Source: Penicillus capitatus
Lineage: Eukaryota > Chlorophyta
Direction of reading: 5' to 3'
NCBI GenBank assembly: GCA_965649825.1
Contig: OZ287701.1
Location: forward strand, 1,178,001-1,242,000
DNA: 64,000 nucleotides
Shown piece by piece: positions 34,400 through 46,065 of this stretch. The position numbers and the translations under genes were made by a program. The stretch's first letter is position 1. Each line of letters starts with the position of its first letter. Under the pieces are notes generated by a model. The model had not been told where the DNA came from. It did not search any database and was given only the letters and a program-made list of their open reading frames with translations.

Positions 34400-35930
34400 T
34401 GGTATGGAAGCTTACTGTAACGATTTCACTAAATCCATGTCTATCATCTGAATGCGACTAGCACAGATGTATAAACGTCGACGATTTGGATTACTTGATC
34501 AGCACTGACGGAATGTGAGACACCGTCCGTTTGCCAAGTGCGTCGTGATTACTCACCCCTCTGACCTCATCGTTCTCTAGTGATTGACGACGTCAGTATC
34601 GGACAGATTGTTTTGGTCTCCCTGCCAGTGGAAAACTTGAAACTTGAACTTTAATCTTTGCACTCTTTGCGTTCTTAGATGTGTCAATCGCCTCGATTTC
34701 GCAAAAGAGCGAGATATTTCCAATGATGGGGGACCTTGTACGTCAAAAGCCATTCACTGTCCCTTCATCGTCGATACCGCTAACGGATCGTCTCATCAAG
34801 AACTCTTAGATCTAAAAACCTCATCGCGGATTCATTGATACGACGTTGACCTGTATGAGATTTCTGTTTGATTGTTGTTCCTCGGACAACGGAGGTCTAA
34901 TTCGGTATGCTCGACTGTGTGAGGATCAGTCCGGGCTAGAACGATGGATGGGTTTGCCTCATTTCACAGAAATGATCATTTCCCGTCGCGCGAGATATAA
35001 GATCCGAGTCAATTGGTCTCAATGAATCGAGAGTATCTGCATCGCTTTCAGCCTCTTCTGGAGGGAGATTCGCCAGGAAGGCATAGACAGAGACCGGAAA
35101 CACGATCTTCCCCAGTCTGTGTCTTCGAGAGTCATAGAGAGGTAGAGATGTTCGCGAACTGCATCATGCAGCTGTCGATGGCGAAGATACTGGTCGCCAT
35201 CTTCCTGTTTATCGTCTAAAAAGAACGTCACGTCTTCGTTCTTGCGCCGTCTCTGTGAAACGGATGGATGGATCTGTTCTCTGCTGAAGACAAAAACACT
35301 CCTTGGAGAATGACGAACTCACGTGCTTGCGTAGTGGTGGATGGATATCGACGTAAACGCGCATCTTCGCAAAGGAGCTTGTATGACCGGGAGGCTGTGT
35401 TAAAGCGCCTATTACGGTGTCCGTGATGAAACGTGGGAATGGCGTCTGCTGTCGCATGCAAACGGAAGGTGTCTTGATGTCGTCGTCCTAGACCGTCTGG
35501 ACCTGCTAGAGACGAATGATGCGCCCGTGTTTTGCGAAACGAAGAGTTCGCGAAGAGTCGCATTCAAAGAAAAGCTGCCATGTTCATTACATTAAGCATC
35601 GTCAGTTGCCGAACGCGTTCTTCGAGAGGTCATGCAAAATTCGCAAAGACCGCAATTCGGATCGAACATGGCTGACATCACATTCTTCATGTGATGACCA
35701 CAGCACCAGAATCAAGTGTGGCATCGTGGCATCTGTGGCTAGGTGGTTCGTTGCATATCACACGTGTGCTACCTTGTTCTGACGAGAACGATGAAGGCAC
35801 ATAATTGAAGCGCCTGCATTCGCCGGTATTGTCGTTGTAATCGAACGCTTGACAGCCTAAACATCATCACTGTGCATAGTGCTTCGCATTGCGAGCGACC
35901 TACTAAGAGGGAAAACGTCGCAGCACCGGA
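34400..35930. other. No recognised gene
   Basis: Only short frames without known motifs are present, the longest about 110 codons on the minus strand near 35228-35563. Confidence 0.5.
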
Positions 35931-35941
35931 AATCACACTCT

Positions 35942-36284
35942 TCACAGGTCAAACCGGTCTGCGTTGCAGTTGGAGGGTCGTCCCACTGCGAATCTGGAAA
36001 TACGTCTACCATGCAACAACGACATCATAGACGGGAGATCCTCGACAACGACGTTACCGTGGTGGTCGTGATCAGGGTCAGGGACGGAAAGGAAGCTGCA
36101 ATCGTTTGTGACGTTAGGATCGCAGTCTACATGGACGGTCTTGTCCAAGACCTTACGGTAGGCAGTTGCCTGAGGACGCAAGCAGGACAGTCCATCAGCA
36201 AACGATACCGATGGTAGAAGACATCTTGCCGAGGAGAGGCACAGAAGTGCGAGGATGGACAACACGGCTGCGTTGGTCGACATG
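35942..36284 (-). CDS. Hypothetical secreted protein
   Basis: About 113 residues start at an ATG near 36284 with a good signal peptide: STNAAVLSILALLCLSSARC. The mature part has a few Cys and an acidic/His stretch (VPDPDHDHHGNVVVEDL). The family is not recognised. It lies 1.2 kb from another probable extracellular gene, the Kazal-domain ORF. Confidence 0.4.
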
Positions 36285-36730
36285 ACTCGGTGAAAACTCC
36301 GACGAAGCGGAAAGGGAAGACGGCAAAGAAGAGATGGCGGTGGTCAGAGAAGGTGGTGCTCGTATTTATACCCCGCCGTCCAACCATCGTTTCTATTTCC
36401 GTCCAAAAACGAAAAGCGGATGGTCCAAGGGTGCCATTAGCCTTGTTTGCTGACGCGGACAGTGCGAAAAAACAACAGGTTCTGTGCTGGCTGTGAGCTG
36501 TATCCGAGCTCTCCAGCACTTGTCGCGCTGTCATGCAAGGAAAGTCGATGATGTGACTTGCGCTGGTAGGCGGAATCCCTGGCCGACATGCCTCGGCCAT
36601 TCGCCAAACCTTGGCGGACGACTGAGGCACGAGAACGTCGTGCTGTGTGGCGCAAAACGTGCCACTGAGGAGGGGCGAACAGGCTGTCTGCTCGGACGGC
36701 GTAATGGTCGACATCTGGTCCAGCCTTCGA

Positions 36731-37008
36731 TGATGCTGTTTGTTCGTGCAGCGGCCGCGATGTTCGAGGAAGCCTGGACAGGAAAGTGGCGGAGACCGAG
36801 CTCCGTTGCCCGGAGTTCTAAACGAGACGATTCACAGAGCAAGGGACAGAGGGTTGCAGAAAACCTGCGACGGTTGATCGCCGACATTCCGATCACCGTA
36901 CTCGCTGTGGATCGTACGCCAGAGAAGACACTCTCTTCAGATTTCCCGACAGCTGCTCAGCAGTTTAGAGTGCGATCGTCTTGTTGGAAGAGATCTGGTT
37001 TTAAGTGA
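36731..37008 (+). CDS. Hypothetical basic ORF
   Basis: The frame from ATG 36731 encodes FVRAAAAMFEEAWTGKWRRP and then RVAENLRRLIADIPITVLAV, ending at 37008. The overlapping minus strand is also open. No domain is recognised. Confidence 0.25.
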
Positions 37009-37569
37009 TCTCTTTTTCTTAGGCAGGCTAAAAATAGGAAAGCTTGGTCCGATCGTTCACTCCTCCTTCGTGCAGTGTCAGAGTGAGGAGTTTTCAGATC
37101 ACAATCCGAGTCTGATATCTGCCTCTTTGATTATGGGACGATGACAGGGGTAGCAACTGACTGATGACATTCATGTCATGTCTGTCTGTTTTGGTGTGAC
37201 ACCGGTGCTCATGGGTGCACGAGGTTGACGAACGCACGAGGCGGCTTGAAGAATTCCAAGAGACTCGCCGAAATCGATAAGATCCAATCGTTAGAGATAA
37301 GTCATTATTCTGAGCAAACGACCGCCACCGACGTGACTTGACAAGACGCGCTTCTTGACATCATGCACAGCACTTGCTCACAGGAACTGCCACAGCGGTG
37401 CCCAGAAATGGATCCTTCGACTGGTGCTTTGATGGGTTGACTAACCGATCATAATCGACGATTTCGCACTCGAGTGATACGTGAACAGCACTACAGCTAC
37501 AGTTACAAGCAGCAACGCACTAAGCGTCTGAAAACGGCTGGGCAGTCTGGTTTCGACAAGGTGAGGGTT

Positions 37570-37911
37570 TCAAGGGCAGATGTAGATAACATAAGCTGGG
37601 CCTGGTGACGACGCCTGGTCCCATTTGAGCGTCCGATGAGGTGTGTACATGAACAGGCAAGCTCCTCTGCAAGCAACGCCAACGCCGGCTTTCTGCACAC
37701 GCCTTTTGTTCGCGTAGGTGACGTCGCCTTCTTTGCCGACGGGTGCCAGCTTCTCGCCGCACTTGATGTGACATTTGCCGTCGCATGAGATGTCGACAGC
37801 AGCACAGATCGTGAAACAAAGGTGTGCATATGTAAAGCCGTCCGTGCCGCATACGCGAGAGGATGAAGCAAGGCGACAACGGCGATATTCCGCCTCTTCT
37901 GCCGTCCACAT
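37570..37911 (-). CDS. Kazal-type protease-inhibitor domain protein (partial)
   Basis: Kazal domains block serine proteases through a reactive loop held by disulfides. The frame shows CRLASSSRVCGTDGFTYAHL followed by CFTICAAVDISCDGKC, matching the Kazal Cys spacing and the CGTDGxTY core. The C-terminal part adds four more Cys. An ATG lies at 37911, but no signal peptide is in this frame, so a 5' exon is likely upstream. Whether it inhibits host or foreign proteases is unknown. Confidence 0.6.
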   Translation of the reverse strand: MWTAEEAEYRRCRLASSSRVCGTDGFTYAHLCFTICAAVDISCDGKCHIKCGEKLAPVGKEGDVTYANKRRVQKAGVGVACRGACLFMYTPHRTLKWDQASSPGPAYVIYICP

Positions 37912-38299
37912 GACATCGACTGCACTGTAGACTGCGGTGAAGGAAGCTACTATTTACGAGGGACAAAGAAGACAGCAACCAGGTTCAGTTCTTCGAATCG
38001 TCATTTGATCACGGAGAAGCAAAAGCTCTCCTTTGTCGGAGAAGAGGTGACGCAAGATAATCTCGATCATTAGAAAAGAAAGCCGGCAGTTTAACAACTG
38101 GAGTCGGACACCAAACGACAGGTATCGACGCAAACGTGATCGGAAAGAGCAATGTAGTGGGAAGAGGCAAAAACAGAGGATGTACTGAAGAGTGCAGCAA
38201 AATCATGGATGGAAAAGCATTCACGTGGTGAATCAAATATCGAGTGGGCGATGCGTGAAACTTTTGAATCAGAGACGACCCAGTCTACATCTTTCACCC

Positions 38300-38740
38300 T
38301 CACAGAACTCGCACAGGTTTTCCGAGGAGATCAGAGTATCGCACTTCGCTCAATGGACAGTGATACGTGTCAAGATGCGATGTAGACAGCAATTCTTCTC
38401 GGCGAGAGGTAAGTGTGACATCTATTAGTGACAGAGTGTTCTGAAACACTCTAAGAGTGAGATCTGCAGGATCGTAATCCATTTCTCGGTCGTTGACCAA
38501 GAGAAAGGCACATTCACCCGTATGCACAAGGATGTTTGCACAGGGTCTCGCCGAAGCTCGTGCTTTATCTGTCAATCCGACGGCCGCGTCTCCGTGGACA
38601 CCAACCAGCAATCGCTTAAGAACGTCACAGCCTTCGGCATGCCTTGATACGCATGAAAGCAGCGGGAATCGGCAGAATAGCAGGAAAACTAACCGCGTAG
38701 CATATACTTTTTCTTTGATGTGACTTTTCTCATCGTACAT
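38300..38740 (-). CDS. Hypothetical protein with N-terminal hydrophobic segment
   Basis: A 146-codon frame from ATG 38740 has a basic start and a hydrophobic stretch (TRLVFLLFCRFPLLSCVS) that could be a signal or anchor. GCDVLKRLLVGVHGDAAVGL and ECAFLLVNDREMDYDPADL follow. It is not recognised and introns cannot be excluded. Confidence 0.3.
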   Translation of the reverse strand: MYDEKSHIKEKVYATRLVFLLFCRFPLLSCVSRHAEGCDVLKRLLVGVHGDAAVGLTDKARASARPCANILVHTGECAFLLVNDREMDYDPADLTLRVFQNTLSLIDVTLTSRREELLSTSHLDTYHCPLSEVRYSDLLGKPVRVL

Positions 38741-38940
38741 CTAATGACAGCAGAACGGACGCACGACATCCACCAGCAAAACGAGCAGAGGAGATGCTAT
38801 CAGACGCGCTGTTCCACGGCGCTCTGCTAGCCGTTGGTCAATTAATATGTCCCATCAATGTACAGTTGTGGCCATCAGCGTTCTTTCTAACTCTAGTCAT
38901 TCGCACGCAAACTTTCAAACCTGTTGTGTCACCCATATCG

Positions 38941-39591
38941 ATGTTCGCCAACGAGCCCCCTTCCGAGGCCCAGCAGGCTTCTTCGAACAAAACTGGACAG
39001 CCAGTTACTGTCAACCGAGGTGCTCCGTATGCCCCTCCCGCCTCGACGCAGCAAGTCATCTATCCGAGTGCCCCTCCCTTAAAAGAGGGATACCAAAGCG
39101 AATACGAGAGGCCTCCCCAAATCCATGGAGCGATACCTTCTCAAGCAATGCACCCGCAACAAAACTACGTCCCAGCGCCACCACAAGGCTATTCACAGCC
39201 ATACCCTCCTGCTGGACAACCGCCTGCACAAACATACGCTCCTGGAAATCCGCAGTACTACCAACCGCCGAGCGGCTATCCAGCAGGAACACCCGCTGTC
39301 GCGAATGTCCCTCCAGCACAGAGGTACCCTGCGCCTCCAAGAGTTCCTTACTCCTCAAACAGACCCGCTCCCGTGGCTCCTCCTGGATTCACCTATGTTC
39401 TCGAGGAGCAAGTTTCGCCACTCTCTCTTCTAGGGTGCATTCTACTCTTCCCAATTGGCATGGTCTTCCTCCTTTGCCTCAACCAAAAGTACTGGATTCT
39501 GCATCCAGCAGGTAAACTAACGATTCTCAAAGCACACATGCGAACCTGTTGGCATGTGTTATATGTAGGAAATCCGCAAGGTCACTGCTAA
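38941..39591 (+). CDS. Proline/tyrosine/glutamine-rich single-pass membrane protein
   Basis: From ATG 38941 the first ~150 residues are low-complexity Pro/Gln/Tyr/Ala (for example YSQPYPPAGQPPAQTYAPG). A hydrophobic segment follows (SLLGCILLFPIGMVFLLCL) and then NQKYWILHP. This layout resembles small Pro-rich LITAF/BRI3-like endosomal membrane proteins, but the diagnostic Cys pairs are not seen. A GT-AG intron may begin near 39511 (CAGCAG|GTAAAC), which would change the last residues. Confidence 0.5.
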   Translation: MFANEPPSEAQQASSNKTGQPVTVNRGAPYAPPASTQQVIYPSAPPLKEGYQSEYERPPQIHGAIPSQAMHPQQNYVPAPPQGYSQPYPPAGQPPAQTYAPGNPQYYQPPSGYPAGTPAVANVPPAQRYPAPPRVPYSSNRPAPVAPPGFTYVLEEQVSPLSLLGCILLFPIGMVFLLCLNQKYWILHPAGKLTILKAHMRTCWHVLYVGNPQGHC

Positions 39592-40199
39592 ACGATCGAT
39601 CTCGGCCTCGTGCACACTGCAGAGATTCCAAACGAAGAATGCCACAACTGGTGAACTGTCAACAAGCTTCTGGGTAATGAATGTGTTGGTTTTGCAACAA
39701 TCCTTTGAATGACTCATGATCATCGTCGCCTTGCGTCCCTTCATGCATCTCTGGAGTATCTCTTAGAAATACGAATGGGTTCTGTATGGATGACGTGTCT
39801 TCTTTGTCATTGAAATCTCGACGAACGATCTAGAAATGCCAAGACGATTTTATGTATGAGAATGACGCGTTATTGAGACAAGGTGTTGGGGACTCTGTGT
39901 TAAACTGTTTGTTGATAATCTTGGTTAAACTTTTGAAGACCTTGAAAAGCACAAAACCTATTTCAGGAGATTCCTGATGCGGGGATCAATTCGCCGTCTC
40001 ATGCGATTGCTCTACCAACTGTGCTACCGTGTAAGCTGCACAGCTGCAGAATGCCAATGGGCTCCTTCTTGTCTCAGATCACAGAACCGACGACTGAGGG
40101 ATAGAAAGACAACTGAAGGAAGGGTATCCATCTCTGCGATGCCCAAAGGAACAGGGCGATACTCATGGAGAAGCAAACGCCCGACAGTCTCCCACAATG

Positions 40200-41580
40200 T
40201 ACGACATCACTCTTTGCAGAACCATGGCCGTTCTTTAGCTTCGCCTTGACGCAATTGCACAGGACCGTGGAGAGTCAATTGGTCAGATTTGGCTTTCTGT
40301 CGACCAAAAGCAACGCTCTGTCCATGAGACGTTGCAAGAGCATCTCCACGGCGAGCGATAGATCCTTGTCTCTTCATACAATGCAACAGAGTACTGATGT
40401 CATGGAGATTGGGTTTGGAAACACGCTGGAGACTCAATGCCTCACAGAAGAGTTTCTGCAGAATGGAACGGATCTTCTCAGCCGAAGCAAAGCAGCCGTC
40501 ATGGTCTACATTCCCCAGAAGACATGGAGCTCGCTAAACTGTTGCAGGTGATGCTTACTGACGGCGGCCTCGATGACCAGCGTCACAACGAGATCTTCGT
40601 TAAAACAGTTCAGCTTGCTAAGGGACAACATCATGGAAGCAATATCTGAGCTCTGAAGGCCATAGATTCTGGTAATAACCTCGCTCGTGTACATCTTCCT
40701 CAGCTCTGAACATGATACCCCCAGTCCACATCATATTTGCTAAGATATCATCGGTCACGTGTCGTGGGTGATGAGATCTTCTGTGAGAAGCAGAGAGACA
40801 TCACTCAAAGGACGTCATACTAAAGACCGTGTGAGACATGACGAGGAATGCACGATCGTCGTCGACTCGATGTCTCTAATTTTCTCCTCGCATTTCTTCT
40901 TAACTGCTCAGATGAGCTAAGCGGGTCACAGAATCTGGAAAAGACGTCTTATTGCTTTCCTCGTCTGCATCGGTTGTGCGATTGTACGCGGGCATAATGC
41001 CTCGGAGTTCTCTTTCAGCTGTTGAAATGCCTCTCCGATTTGGCCTTACAAGAGCTGTTCTCGTTCGCAAACGCCTGGAATCGTTTCACGACTTGGGCTT
41101 CCACTCGAGACGGAGCTAGCTCTTCGGTCGGGATCAAAGAAGCAGGTTACCACAATGGCTTCCGGTCGACAGACTGGGTGGGTGCCATGTGCAGGAGGAA
41201 GCGGCGGTGACCCATCCAACGAGCCGCGATCTGCAGCACAGCCATACGAATGCAGAATGCCGTTGTCAATGCGATGTTACGTCGCATCCTTGCGCAGCTG
41301 CCTTCCCTGCGGAGAGGGCTCTTGGATCGCATGAAGCACGACATAAGCGCAAAGATCGAACGCTGTGTCAAGACGAGAATCGTTTCCGTCTGCCAAAGTG
41401 AAGACGTACCTTCAGCCGATTGCGCCGAAAATACGAGGAGAGGCCTTGAGCTGGTTCAGGAAGGATGGTCTAAGAATGCCGTCGAGGTAACACGTCGTCG
41501 TCAAGCTTTGGAGGCTCATGACGCTGCGCAGGGACAAGAGCTCTGCCGTTCTCCAGTGCTGAATTTGCACGCGAGCAGGT
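40200..41580 (-). CDS. Possible helical-repeat (OPR/FAST-like) gene, exons unresolved
   Basis: Minus-strand frames contain SDIASMMLSLSKLNCFNEDL and LQRVSKPNLHDISTLLHCM, which look like the ~38-residue helical repeats of octotricopeptide or FAST-kinase-like organellar RNA proteins. Exon limits could not be fixed, and the plus strand also has frames of ~110-130 codons. This is a weak call. Confidence 0.3.
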
Positions 41581-41946
41581 CATAGGTTATGAGTTGAAAT
41601 GAGAGATGCGTGAGATCGAGTGGGTGTACAATTGGGGACCATCGAGTTTTTCAGGCGATTTTCAGAATATTCCTGTGCGGAGAGATACTCTCTACCAAGT
41701 AATTTGTTGGCAGCCAGCTGACTAAGAAGCAACAAGGAATGTATAAGACCAAGTCTAGAGCCGGCGTCCGAGGATGAGAAGAAAACCGTAGAAACAGGGA
41801 CAGGCAGAGCACGACAAAAAAGCACCCGAGCGCCAAGATGGCGAGGCGGTGGCAATACGTCTAGCTTGTCATTCTAAGCTAAGAAAGACTTCTCACGATC
41901 AAACAAGATGGCCAAGTTGCAAGAGCGTTTCAATATCAACAGTCCG

Positions 41947-43560
41947 TTACTTAAGGGATGCCGTCTCCATTTGCGACACCCGTGTGGACTTCAGTCGATA
42001 AAGAAGGCTTTGCGGATTCCAGCCAGCTTCTTCTAACTGAGTGAGAAAATCGCCGAACTGCGTGTTCGTTTCTCGGAGGCTCCGCTGAAAGGCATCGATC
42101 TCCGGAGTCGAATGGTGCTGCGACTGCTGCTGGAGCCAGAGGAATTGCCACAGGGCCTTGAGACAGTGCTCTGCCCCGCTTCCTTGCTTGAGCACCACAA
42201 ATCCATGTCCTCCTTCGACGTACAGCAGATACCTCTCTTCTCTATAAACGTCAATCCATGGATTGAATCTCGCATTCTGTAAGAGACGTTTGGAGATGTG
42301 TTTCAAGGAACTGCCGAATTCGATGGATGGTGTGGCGAACAACCAATCCGTCAGAAACTGCTGTCTCTGTGGCATCGTTGCGGGATCGGCAAGTGGCTGT
42401 CCATCGAGATGCATCTGAATGAGTTTACTCGATCGGACGAGGCTGAGGGAATCCAGTTGAAGACATCGAAGGGCGATGAAGCGACAGGTGATATGGACGG
42501 AATGGAAAATGGCCCAGGTGAACAGAACAGGCTCCCAACCCGTCGCATCTTGCAAAGATGATAGAATGGCAACGCTTGTCAGCAGTCCCGTCAACTGTCC
42601 AGTCACTTCCCACGATTCTTCCTTGGCCGACACCTCACCGATGTTGTTGTTTCGTGCAAAATGCTGTTGGATGACGCGGAATGAGGGTTTCGCCATACCC
42701 TTTGCCAAAGCCTTTGCGAAGTTTCCCGTTCCGGCCAGCAGAAGAAACTGAGAGGGAAAGAAGACGGTGGCAATTTCCAGAGAGAGGCCGACGGTGCTGA
42801 TGGCCTCAGCCGCCATTCTCCACACGCGTGGGTGTTGATCGATGTAGAGTCCCAAACGGCCACCTACGAACAGACGGCCCATGGCTCCCACTCCATCCTT
42901 CGTGATCCATTTGATCGATGCAGCGACAGCTGTTGCCGGAACCGCACTGGACCCCACACCGACAGCACGGAGCATACTACTGGTGGCCAGGGAAGTGCTC
43001 ACCCATCCCTAAACACATCGCATAACGATCGCAGCCACACACGCATGTCGTTCATACAGTGACGTGAGTGGGCAGTGTCCACAGTTGATAGGGCAGATAG
43101 TCTGCTGTTACCGACTTCGGAAATCCCGTTGGGAGAAAGAGGCCTAGAGACACGTATCTAACTCTGGCTGTTGGCGGCGTTGCTCATCTGCCTGTTATAG
43201 CGTCGGATAGGCGGAGGGTTTGGTGATGTAGGTGGGATTTTCCGGTGCGTTTGACTGTCCAGTGGCCATCGGCATCAAACAGGAGCGTCTCTGTGCCGGT
43301 TTCGACCAGGACCACCTCGTTCTGCAGAGGTTACCTGTCCAGTACTTAAGATCACATGACCAACTGGCCTACCGTTTCTGCCACGTGTCGTGTGTTGTCC
43401 GTCGGCGACCGGGCGTTGCTGTGGCATCGAGGCGTCCTCGGCACGTATCTTCTCTTCAGAAAAGCTGTCCGTCTTGGACATGGGACAGTTCCCGAGACGT
43501 ACATGACGATGACGGTACGGGCACCGCTCTTTCTTCGCTAAAATGCTTCCTTCCACACGT
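41947..43560 (-). CDS. RUS (ROOT UV-B SENSITIVE) / DUF647 family protein
   Basis: RUS proteins are conserved membrane-associated proteins; plant RUS1/2 act in UV-B sensing and seedling growth, but the biochemical role is unknown. The last exon (41947-43008) reads GWVSTSLATSSMLRAVGVGS, IKWITKDGVGAMGRLFVGGR, STVGLSLEIATVFFPSQFLL and LAGTGNFAKALAKGM. A 49-nt intron (43009-43057, GTATGAAC...TGTTTAG) joins it to exon 43058-43143, FLPTGFPKSVTADYLPYQLW then TLPTHVT, the family hallmark. A further 5' exon near 43210-43330 reads ETLLFDADGHWTVKRTGKS. The start ATG is unresolved, perhaps in 43430-43560. Confidence 0.85.
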
Positions 43561-43680
43561 GTTCGATTGAACGCCTGGGTAACCGGAGCGATCTTCGCCA
43601 GCGTCGCTTACGTTCACACACAAGTACCCCTCACTCCTCTCACTCTCTCATCTTCCTCTTGCTCTTCTCCAGAGAACCCT
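43543..43680 (+). CDS. Possible small PET117-like ORF (5' exon)
   Basis: ATG 43543 opens TRVRLNAWVTGAIFASVAYV HTQ, a single hydrophobic helix preceded by basic residues. This resembles small mitochondrial assembly proteins such as PET117. Continuation across a splice site into EQGKGLHSGWNG near 43850 is possible but not shown. The gene would diverge from the RUS gene with almost no spacing. Confidence 0.25.
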
Positions 43681-44119
43681 TCTGCAGTCGACATCACGAG
43701 TCGTCGACGCTTTTCCCACCTCTCGTGTCATCTCCGATCCTCCTCCTCCAGTCTACCGTACCATACAAGACCAGAGATGATGTTCCGTTATAGGTCAGGG
43801 ATCCTTTGTTTGGACCTGCTTTTCGGGCGGCGTGCATCAAACAATGGAACAAGGTAAAGGGCTGCATTCAGGATGGAATGGACGGCGTACTGCGTTGCAT
43901 ATCGTTTATGAATGTGTGCGGAATACATCGAGAAAGCGGCAGGAATCGCAGATCGATCACCGCCTTCACGCAATCGCAGAAACGAAAAAGAGAGATGACA
44001 CGAATGTTTGGTGCAGGGGGTTGAGTTTGTATTTGGCGGAATGGCACATGCGCTGGCAAAGCGTGGACTATAATGGCCATCGACAAACTCAAGCATCGGT
44101 GCAAACATATCGTCCACTA

Positions 44120-44665
44120 TACCCTGAGTGTTTGTAATGTAGAGACCTCATCAGTTGTCCTTTAAGCATATCCAAATGACGTATTTTGTATCCGCGCCCT
44201 TATTTGTTCTGATGAACTTTATGCGGTTGTCGCTTATCTGCCTTGCGTTTTTGTTTTGTCCGCGATTGTGCGTGAAGCAAGTCGTCTGCATCGATTCAAA
44301 CGCCGACGGATAGCGATCTCCAGTCACTCATCATTCTGTTCAGGTATATCCATTTCAGAGTCGCTCTGTGGCGACATTGCGCCGTGGGAGATGATAACTG
44401 AATTGACCGAGAAATTCGCGTTTTATGCGCGACAGTTCGACGCGCTTGTCGAAAACTTTATTAAGAAAAGCTAAGGTGATCTGACCTCATTGTGCAACTC
44501 TATTGAAGCTGCGCACGTTACCATCAGCGACGCATGATGGCGTCAATCTGTAATCTGCACCTTAAACGACGATGGAGAGAACCTCGGAATGTGTCGGAGA
44601 TAGGAAATTCGGAGATGAAGCACCGACGAGAGCACGTGATGGGCATTCATTAAAGGACTGGCTGC
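44120..44665. other. No recognised gene
   Basis: One short frame ending near 44474 (EMITELTEKFAFYARQFDAL) has protein-like composition but no family match. Otherwise nothing was seen. Confidence 0.4.
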
Positions 44666-44669
44666 TTAG

Positions 44670-44810
44670 TGTAATGCGTGAAAGCGTTGTTTTTTCTTAA
44701 AAGATGTTTTTTGCAAAAAGGATGTCTAGTGTAGCAGAACCCCTTCTTTATACGCTTTCACAGCATGACGTTATGATTGCATCATGCTTCATGTAATGCT
44801 ATAATCTTCT
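44670..44810 (-). repeat. Degenerate LTR, family F3 (gypsy-type)
   Basis: This resembles the LTR at 63532-63650. Shared features in order are TGTAAtGCGtgaaAgCG, a TATA-like box, cagcatgacgttat and catgcttcatgtaatg. Target duplications were not found, so it is an old or partial copy. Confidence 0.55.
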
Positions 44811-45043
44811 TCTTCAGTTCCTCCTCCTTCTTCCGCTTCTTGATAGTGACATTAGGCAAGCGGCCTAGAGTGGCACAACAAACCTGGATGGTATTTGGTT
44901 CATGTCGCTCACTTTGCTCTGGTCGAAGACAAACTGTCGCCGGAGCATTCGACGACAGGCAGATAGCATTCATTCATGCGATTGGCTCTTACCTTGTGTG
45001 GCGCGCCCGGCCACCTCCGGTTCTGGCGACCAGAGGCGGCGGG

Positions 45044-45277
45044 TGTCGCGCGGAGGCGCCGAACGAAAACGATAACAGCGGAAGTCTTACAAGTAATCAG
45101 AGCAAGGCGTTCAGTGGTTCAAATTCTGCCTTAAATACCCGCATGATGACGCGACTGTACGAGGCAGGTGACTCATCCTAACCTCAGAGCCAGAGAACAA
45201 CGCCTCCAATGAGTCAGCCAGCACCCCCCGGACGTGGCCCCCTCAGAAACGAGGCAGGGTCACATCGCTCGGCGACA
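45044..45277 (-). mobile_element. Solo LTR, family F1, TSD GCGGG
   Basis: The element is 234 bp with ends TGTCGCG...GGCGACA. Direct repeats GCGGG lie at 45039-45043 and 45278-45282. Confidence 0.9.
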
Positions 45278-45638
45278 GCGGGCCGCTTACTCTGAGTGAT
45301 GCAGGTGATGTGACGTTAGCGCAGCGGAAGTCGTGTCGTTTGTGTTCCTGCCCCCCCCCCTACGGTCGAGGGCGTCATATGCGTTGCCACGCATACGGTG
45401 TCCTCGGCCGTGTCTTTTTTTCTTGCATGCGCGTTGTTGCACTTGAATCTGCGTGCCATGCGACCTCGCGGTTCTCATCGGCGAGGCCGTCGTTTGGGGC
45501 ACTGTCTTCGGTGTTGGATAGCGGGTTTCCAGAGATGCCTCCGTGCCAAGTCTCAGCTCAAGCGACGCCTTCTGCGGAAAGTGAGCCGTGTTATAGTAAA
45601 GTAGCGCGAACTCGGTTAGGGCGTTATGCGACGGCGAG

Positions 45639-46060
45639 TCAGGATGCATGCTTCTGGTGGACAGGGCAGTGCTCACGGCTCCGGGGGCTCGAAATTACAC
45701 GGTTCTGCGGCTTGTTCTTGGTGTCGCCGGTCGCTTCTTCCAAGAATCCTTCGTCCACTTCCGAGGGGCCGGCTGTTGGTAAATCGTCCGGGCCGATCAA
45801 TACGAGGTCGACGCTCTGATCTTCAGCACTACGCCTAGGTCCGTCTGAGATGGGGTTAAGCACTATTCGCTCCGCGCCCCTCCGTCGGAGTTCTGCTTGT
45901 TCCCTGAGCCGGAAGGCGTTTAAGTTCTCGTGGAAGGTTGGTTGTAGTGGCGGGTAGGGAACAGTCGCGTGCCGCGGTTCCTGCTCGTCGTTGTTACGTT
46001 CCGGGATGGCCGAAAGCAAGGTCTTACAAACTGCGCAAAAGGATCCCAAATGTCTCCCAA
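45639..46060 (-). CDS. Retroelement ORF 'gag2', copy 1
   Basis: The frame runs out of the LTR at 46066 and encodes EPRHATVPYPPLQPTFHENL, RRGAERIVLNPISDGPRR and DLPTAGPSEVDEG. It aligns with the ORF at 51760-52110 (THATVHYPPL..., RGADHVVHNAGLYDSRR, EADEAGPSTRQDEGE-like). Its position next to an F1 LTR in both places suggests an internal-region protein of that family. No zinc knuckle is seen. Confidence 0.45.
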
Positions 46061-46065
46061 GCGTC

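Noticed and set aside
39965-40030. tRNA-like D-arm on the minus strand (TAGCACAGTTGGTAGAGCA)
   Set aside because: The A-box matches, but the anticodon stem is imperfect and there is no TTCRANNC T-loop; at most a tRNA relic.
45349-45361. Run of 11-12 C residues as a functional element
   Set aside because: A simple homopolymer, prone to sequencing error, with no associated feature.
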